Assembly (NCBI RefSeq): GCF_026242045.1
Contig: NZ_JAPJDO010000031.1
Span: 1 to 64,000, forward strand
DNA length: 64,000 nucleotides
Direction of reading: 5' to 3'
Source: Mycobacterium pinniadriaticum
Lineage (GTDB): Bacteria; Actinomycetota; Actinomycetes; Mycobacteriales; Mycobacteriaceae
Under the pieces are notes generated by a model. It saw only the letters and a program-made list of their open reading frames with translations, had not been told where the DNA came from and searched no databases. Every line of letters starts with the position of its first letter. Position 1 is the first letter of the stretch. Below, piece by piece: positions 61,251 through 64,000 of this stretch. Made by a program: the position numbers and the translations under genes.

Positions 61251-62582
61251 ATGTCAACCTTCATCGGACAGCTCATCGGCTTTCTGGTCATCGTGGCGAT
61301 CATCTGGCGGTATGTGGTGCCGCCGATCAAGCGCATGATGGCCAGCCAGCAGGACGCCGTGCGCACACAGATCGACGACAGCGCCAAAGCCGCCAAGCGG
61401 CTCGCCGACGCAGACAAGCACCATGCCGCTCGGGTCGCCGAAGCCAAGGTCGAGGCCAAGCACATCGTCGAAGAGTCCCGCGTCGATGCCGAACGCATCG
61501 TCGAACAGCTGCGCGCACAGGCCGATGTCGAGGTGGAGCGGATCAAAATCCAAGGCGGGCAACACGTTCAACTGCTGCGCGCCCAGCTGATCCGGGAACT
61601 TCGTCAGCATCTCGGCAGCGAGTCGGTGCGCCGTGCAGGCGAACTGGTACGGGCACACGTGGCCGATCCGCGGTCGCAGGCTGCCACTGTCGACCGGTTC
61701 CTGGACGAACTGGATTCGATGGCGCCGACGGCCTTCACCCCCGAGACGGGTTCGGATCTGCGGTCGGCCAGCCGCGAGGCCCAGGCCGCGGTGGTGGAGA
61801 AGTTCGACGCGGTGTCCTCGGGTCTCTCGGGCGATGCCCTGTCCGGCCTGTCCGATGACCTCGCCGCGGTCGCCGGGCTGCTGATCGGCGAGCCGATCCT
61901 GGCCCGCCATCTGGCCGAGGCCTCTGGCGAGGCCGAGGCCAAGAAACGACTTGTCCACCGACTGCTGGACGGCAAGGTTTCGGGCAACAGTTTGGATCTG
62001 CTCGAGACGGCGGTATCGGTGCGCTGGTCACGGACGGAAGATCTCGTCGACGTCATCGAGCACGTCGCCCGGCTGGCCCTGCTGGTTCGCGCCGAGCGCG
62101 ACAACCAGGCCGACGCGGTGGAAGAGCAGCTCTTCCGTTTCACCCGCATCCTCGACGAACAGCCTCGACTGACCTCCCTGCTGGGCGACTACACCGCGCC
62201 CGCCGATGGTCGGGTCGGGTTGCTGCGCAAGGTTCTCGCCGACGGCAGCGGGGCGAACGCGACAGCAATTGCCCTGCTGGCCCAGACCGTCACCCTCTTG
62301 CGGGGTGAGCCAGCCGACGAAGCGGTGCTGGCGCTGGCACAGCTCGCCGTCGCCCGCCGTGGTGAGATCGTCGCCCACGTGGGTGCGGCCGCTGATCTCA
62401 GCCAGGAGCAGCGCACCCGACTGGCCCAGGTTCTGACCCGGATCTACAACCACCCTGTTTCGGTGCAGCTGAACGTGGATCCCTCGCTGCTGGGCGGCCT
62501 TTCGGTCGCTGTCGGCGACGAGGTGATAGACGGGACGCTGTCGTCACGGCTGGCCGCAGCTGTGACCCGGCTACCTGATTAG
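61251..62582 (+). CDS. atpH: ATP synthase fused subunit b'/delta
   Basis: A 443-residue fusion typical of mycobacteria. The N-terminal part (about 1-165) is a second b-type stalk: membrane helix STFIGQLIGFLVIVAIIWRYV, then a long charged helix. The C-terminal part (about 260-443) is the OSCP/delta domain, with LLDGKVSGNSLDLLETAVS and an end AVGDEVIDGTLSSRLAAAVTRL. The linker of about 100 residues between them is particular to the group. ATG 61251. Complements the separate atpF so that the peripheral stalk has two unlike b helices. Confidence 0.96.
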   Translation: MSTFIGQLIGFLVIVAIIWRYVVPPIKRMMASQQDAVRTQIDDSAKAAKRLADADKHHAARVAEAKVEAKHIVEESRVDAERIVEQLRAQADVEVERIKIQGGQHVQLLRAQLIRELRQHLGSESVRRAGELVRAHVADPRSQAATVDRFLDELDSMAPTAFTPETGSDLRSASREAQAAVVEKFDAVSSGLSGDALSGLSDDLAAVAGLLIGEPILARHLAEASGEAEAKKRLVHRLLDGKVSGNSLDLLETAVSVRWSRTEDLVDVIEHVARLALLVRAERDNQADAVEEQLFRFTRILDEQPRLTSLLGDYTAPADGRVGLLRKVLADGSGANATAIALLAQTVTLLRGEPADEAVLALAQLAVARRGEIVAHVGAAADLSQEQRTRLAQVLTRIYNHPVSVQLNVDPSLLGGLSVAVGDEVIDGTLSSRLAAAVTRLPD

Positions 62583-62641
62583 CCGACCGACTAGCCCCAC
62601 GAACCCCAAGACCCAAAACTAAGGCAGGAAGACGAAAAGTC

Positions 62642-64000
62642 ATGGCAGAGTTGACAATCTCGGCTGACGACATCCAGGGCGCCGTCCAGGAGTACATCTC
62701 GAGCTTCGAGGCGGACACCGGGCGCGAGGAGATCGGCACCGTCATCGACGCCGGCGACGGCATCGCCCACGTCGAGGGTCTGCCCTCGGTGATGACCCAG
62801 GAGTTGCTGGAGTTCCCCGGCGGCGTGCTCGGCGTTGCGCTGAACCTCGATGAGCACAGCGTGGGCGCGGTCATCCTGGGTGAGTTCGAGAAGATCGAAG
62901 AGGGTCAGCAGGTCAAGCGAACCGGCGAGGTGCTCTCGGTGCCCGTCGGCGACGCCTTCCTGGGCCGGGTCATCAACCCGCTGGGCCAGCCGATCGATGG
63001 CCAAGGTGACATCGAGGCCGAAACCCGCCGCGAGCTCGAACTGCAAGCCCCGTCGGTGGTGCAGCGCCAGGGCGTCAGCGAGCCGCTGCAGACCGGTATC
63101 AAAGCCATCGACGCGATGACGCCGATCGGTCGCGGCCAGCGCCAGCTGATCATCGGCGACCGCAAGACCGGCAAGACCGCCGTCTGCGTCGACACCATCC
63201 TCAACCAGCGGGAAGCCTGGGAGACCGGCGATCCCAACCAGCAGGTGCGCTGCGTCTACGTCGCGATCGGCCAGAAGGGCACCACGATCGCCTCAGTGAA
63301 GCGGGCTCTTGAAGAGGGTGGCGCGATGGAGTACACCACCATCGTCGCGGCCCCGGCTTCCGACGCCGCAGGCTTCAAATGGCTTGCACCCTATACCGGT
63401 TCGGCCATCGGCCAGCACTGGATGTACAACGGCAAGCATGTGCTGATCGTGTTCGACGATCTCTCCAAGCAGGCCGACGCCTACCGCGCGATCTCGCTGC
63501 TGCTGCGCCGTCCGCCTGGCCGCGAAGCCTTCCCCGGCGACGTGTTCTATCTGCATTCTCGTCTTCTGGAGCGTTGCGCCAAGCTGTCCGATGAGCTCGG
63601 TGGCGGCTCGATGACCGGTCTGCCGATCATCGAGACCAAGGCCAACGACATCTCGGCGTTCATCCCGACCAACGTCATCTCCATCACCGACGGCCAGTGC
63701 TTCCTGGAGTCCGACCTGTTCAACCAGGGCGTGCGCCCAGCCGTGAACGTCGGTGTGTCGGTGTCCCGCGTCGGTGGCGCCGCCCAGATCAAGGCGATGA
63801 AGGAAGTGGCCGGAAGTCTCCGCCTGGATTTGTCGCAGTACCGCGAGCTGGAGGCCTTCGCGGCCTTCGCCTCAGACTTGGACGCCGCGTCGAAGGCTCA
63901 GCTGGATCGCGGTGTTCGGCTGGTCGAGCTGCTCAAGCAGGCCCAGTACAGCCCGATGGCAGTCGAGAATCAGGTCGTCGCGATCTTCCTCGGCACCCAG
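62642..64000 (+). CDS. atpA: ATP synthase F1 subunit alpha (partial, runs off the right edge)
   Basis: The first 453 codons are present of an expected 540-550. N-terminal stator-binding and beta-barrel region (ELTISADDIQGAVQEYISSFE, GTVIDAGDGIAHVEGL) is followed by the nucleotide-binding domain with Walker A GDRKTGKTA, and VLIVFDDLSKQADAYRAISLLLRRPPGREAFPGD. ATG 62642 follows AGGCAGGAAGACG. The frame is open through base 64000 with no internal stop. Confidence 0.97.
   Translation, partial: MAELTISADDIQGAVQEYISSFEADTGREEIGTVIDAGDGIAHVEGLPSVMTQELLEFPGGVLGVALNLDEHSVGAVILGEFEKIEEGQQVKRTGEVLSVPVGDAFLGRVINPLGQPIDGQGDIEAETRRELELQAPSVVQRQGVSEPLQTGIKAIDAMTPIGRGQRQLIIGDRKTGKTAVCVDTILNQREAWETGDPNQQVRCVYVAIGQKGTTIASVKRALEEGGAMEYTTIVAAPASDAAGFKWLAPYTGSAIGQHWMYNGKHVLIVFDDLSKQADAYRAISLLLRRPPGREAFPGDVFYLHSRLLERCAKLSDELGGGSMTGLPIIETKANDISAFIPTNVISITDGQCFLESDLFNQGVRPAVNVGVSVSRVGGAAQIKAMKEVAGSLRLDLSQYRELEAFAAFASDLDAASKAQLDRGVRLVELLKQAQYSPMAVENQVVAIFLGTQ

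Noticed and set aside
1..64000. CRISPR arrays, rRNA genes, prophage or toxin-antitoxin modules
   Set aside because: No regularly spaced short repeats, rRNA sequence, phage structural genes or recognisable toxin pairs were seen.

Overview
The window is high-GC actinobacterial DNA from a mycobacterium (Mycobacterium/Mycolicibacterium). This rests on gene content and order: a tRNA-Arg(CCG), then argS-lysA-hom-thrC-thrB-rho, rpmE-prfA-prmC-Sua5-wecA, and an atp operon with the mycobacterial fused b/delta subunit. This is the order known from the Rv1292-Rv1308 region of M. tuberculosis. Sequence alone does not fix the species.

Bases 1-41,000 are accessory. At the left edge is the 3' end of an IS5-type transposase, then an OafA/SGNH membrane acyltransferase and a DUF2505 protein (minus strand). 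Next, on the plus strand, come a class I methyltransferase, a GPL-type GT1 glycosyltransferase, an MbtH-like protein and two very large NRPS genes. The NRPSs have six modules but five adenylation domains: C-A-T-E // C-A-T, C-A-T, C-A-T, C-A-T-E, C-T. The last module looks like one from which the A domain was excised in frame, and no thioesterase or reductase ends the line. Three of the five A pockets read by eye as threonine-type. Converging on the NRPS from the right is a minus-strand operon of a MAS-like reducing PKS, an isoprenylcysteine-methyltransferase-like membrane protein and a PF10118 di-metal protein. A fatty acyl-AMP ligase (FAAL) is divergent from the PKS. Together these suggest a lipid chain made by FAAL and PKS, an acylated threonine-rich peptide made by the NRPS, and glycosyl, methyl and acyl decoration. 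The layout resembles glycopeptidolipid loci but has a different peptide assembly line.

Bases 35,800-41,000 (minus strand) encode three secreted low-complexity proteins: a PGRS-repeat protein without a PE domain and two tandem paralogues with GLGN-type repeats. Two gene-free stretches of 575 and 346 bp lie between and after the paralogues.

Bases 41,269-50,150 hold the tRNA, argS and the lysine/threonine genes, tightly coupled by 4-bp overlaps, then rho. A small accessory block (50,220-54,562) follows: a lipoprotein, a MarR regulator with a perfect operator palindrome, a MDMPI-family protein, a TetR regulator and a FadD. Bases 54,702-58,918 hold translation-termination, tRNA-modification and cell-wall linkage genes. 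The right end is the atp operon, cut inside atpA by the window edge. A strong stem-loop precedes the atpE ribosome-binding site.
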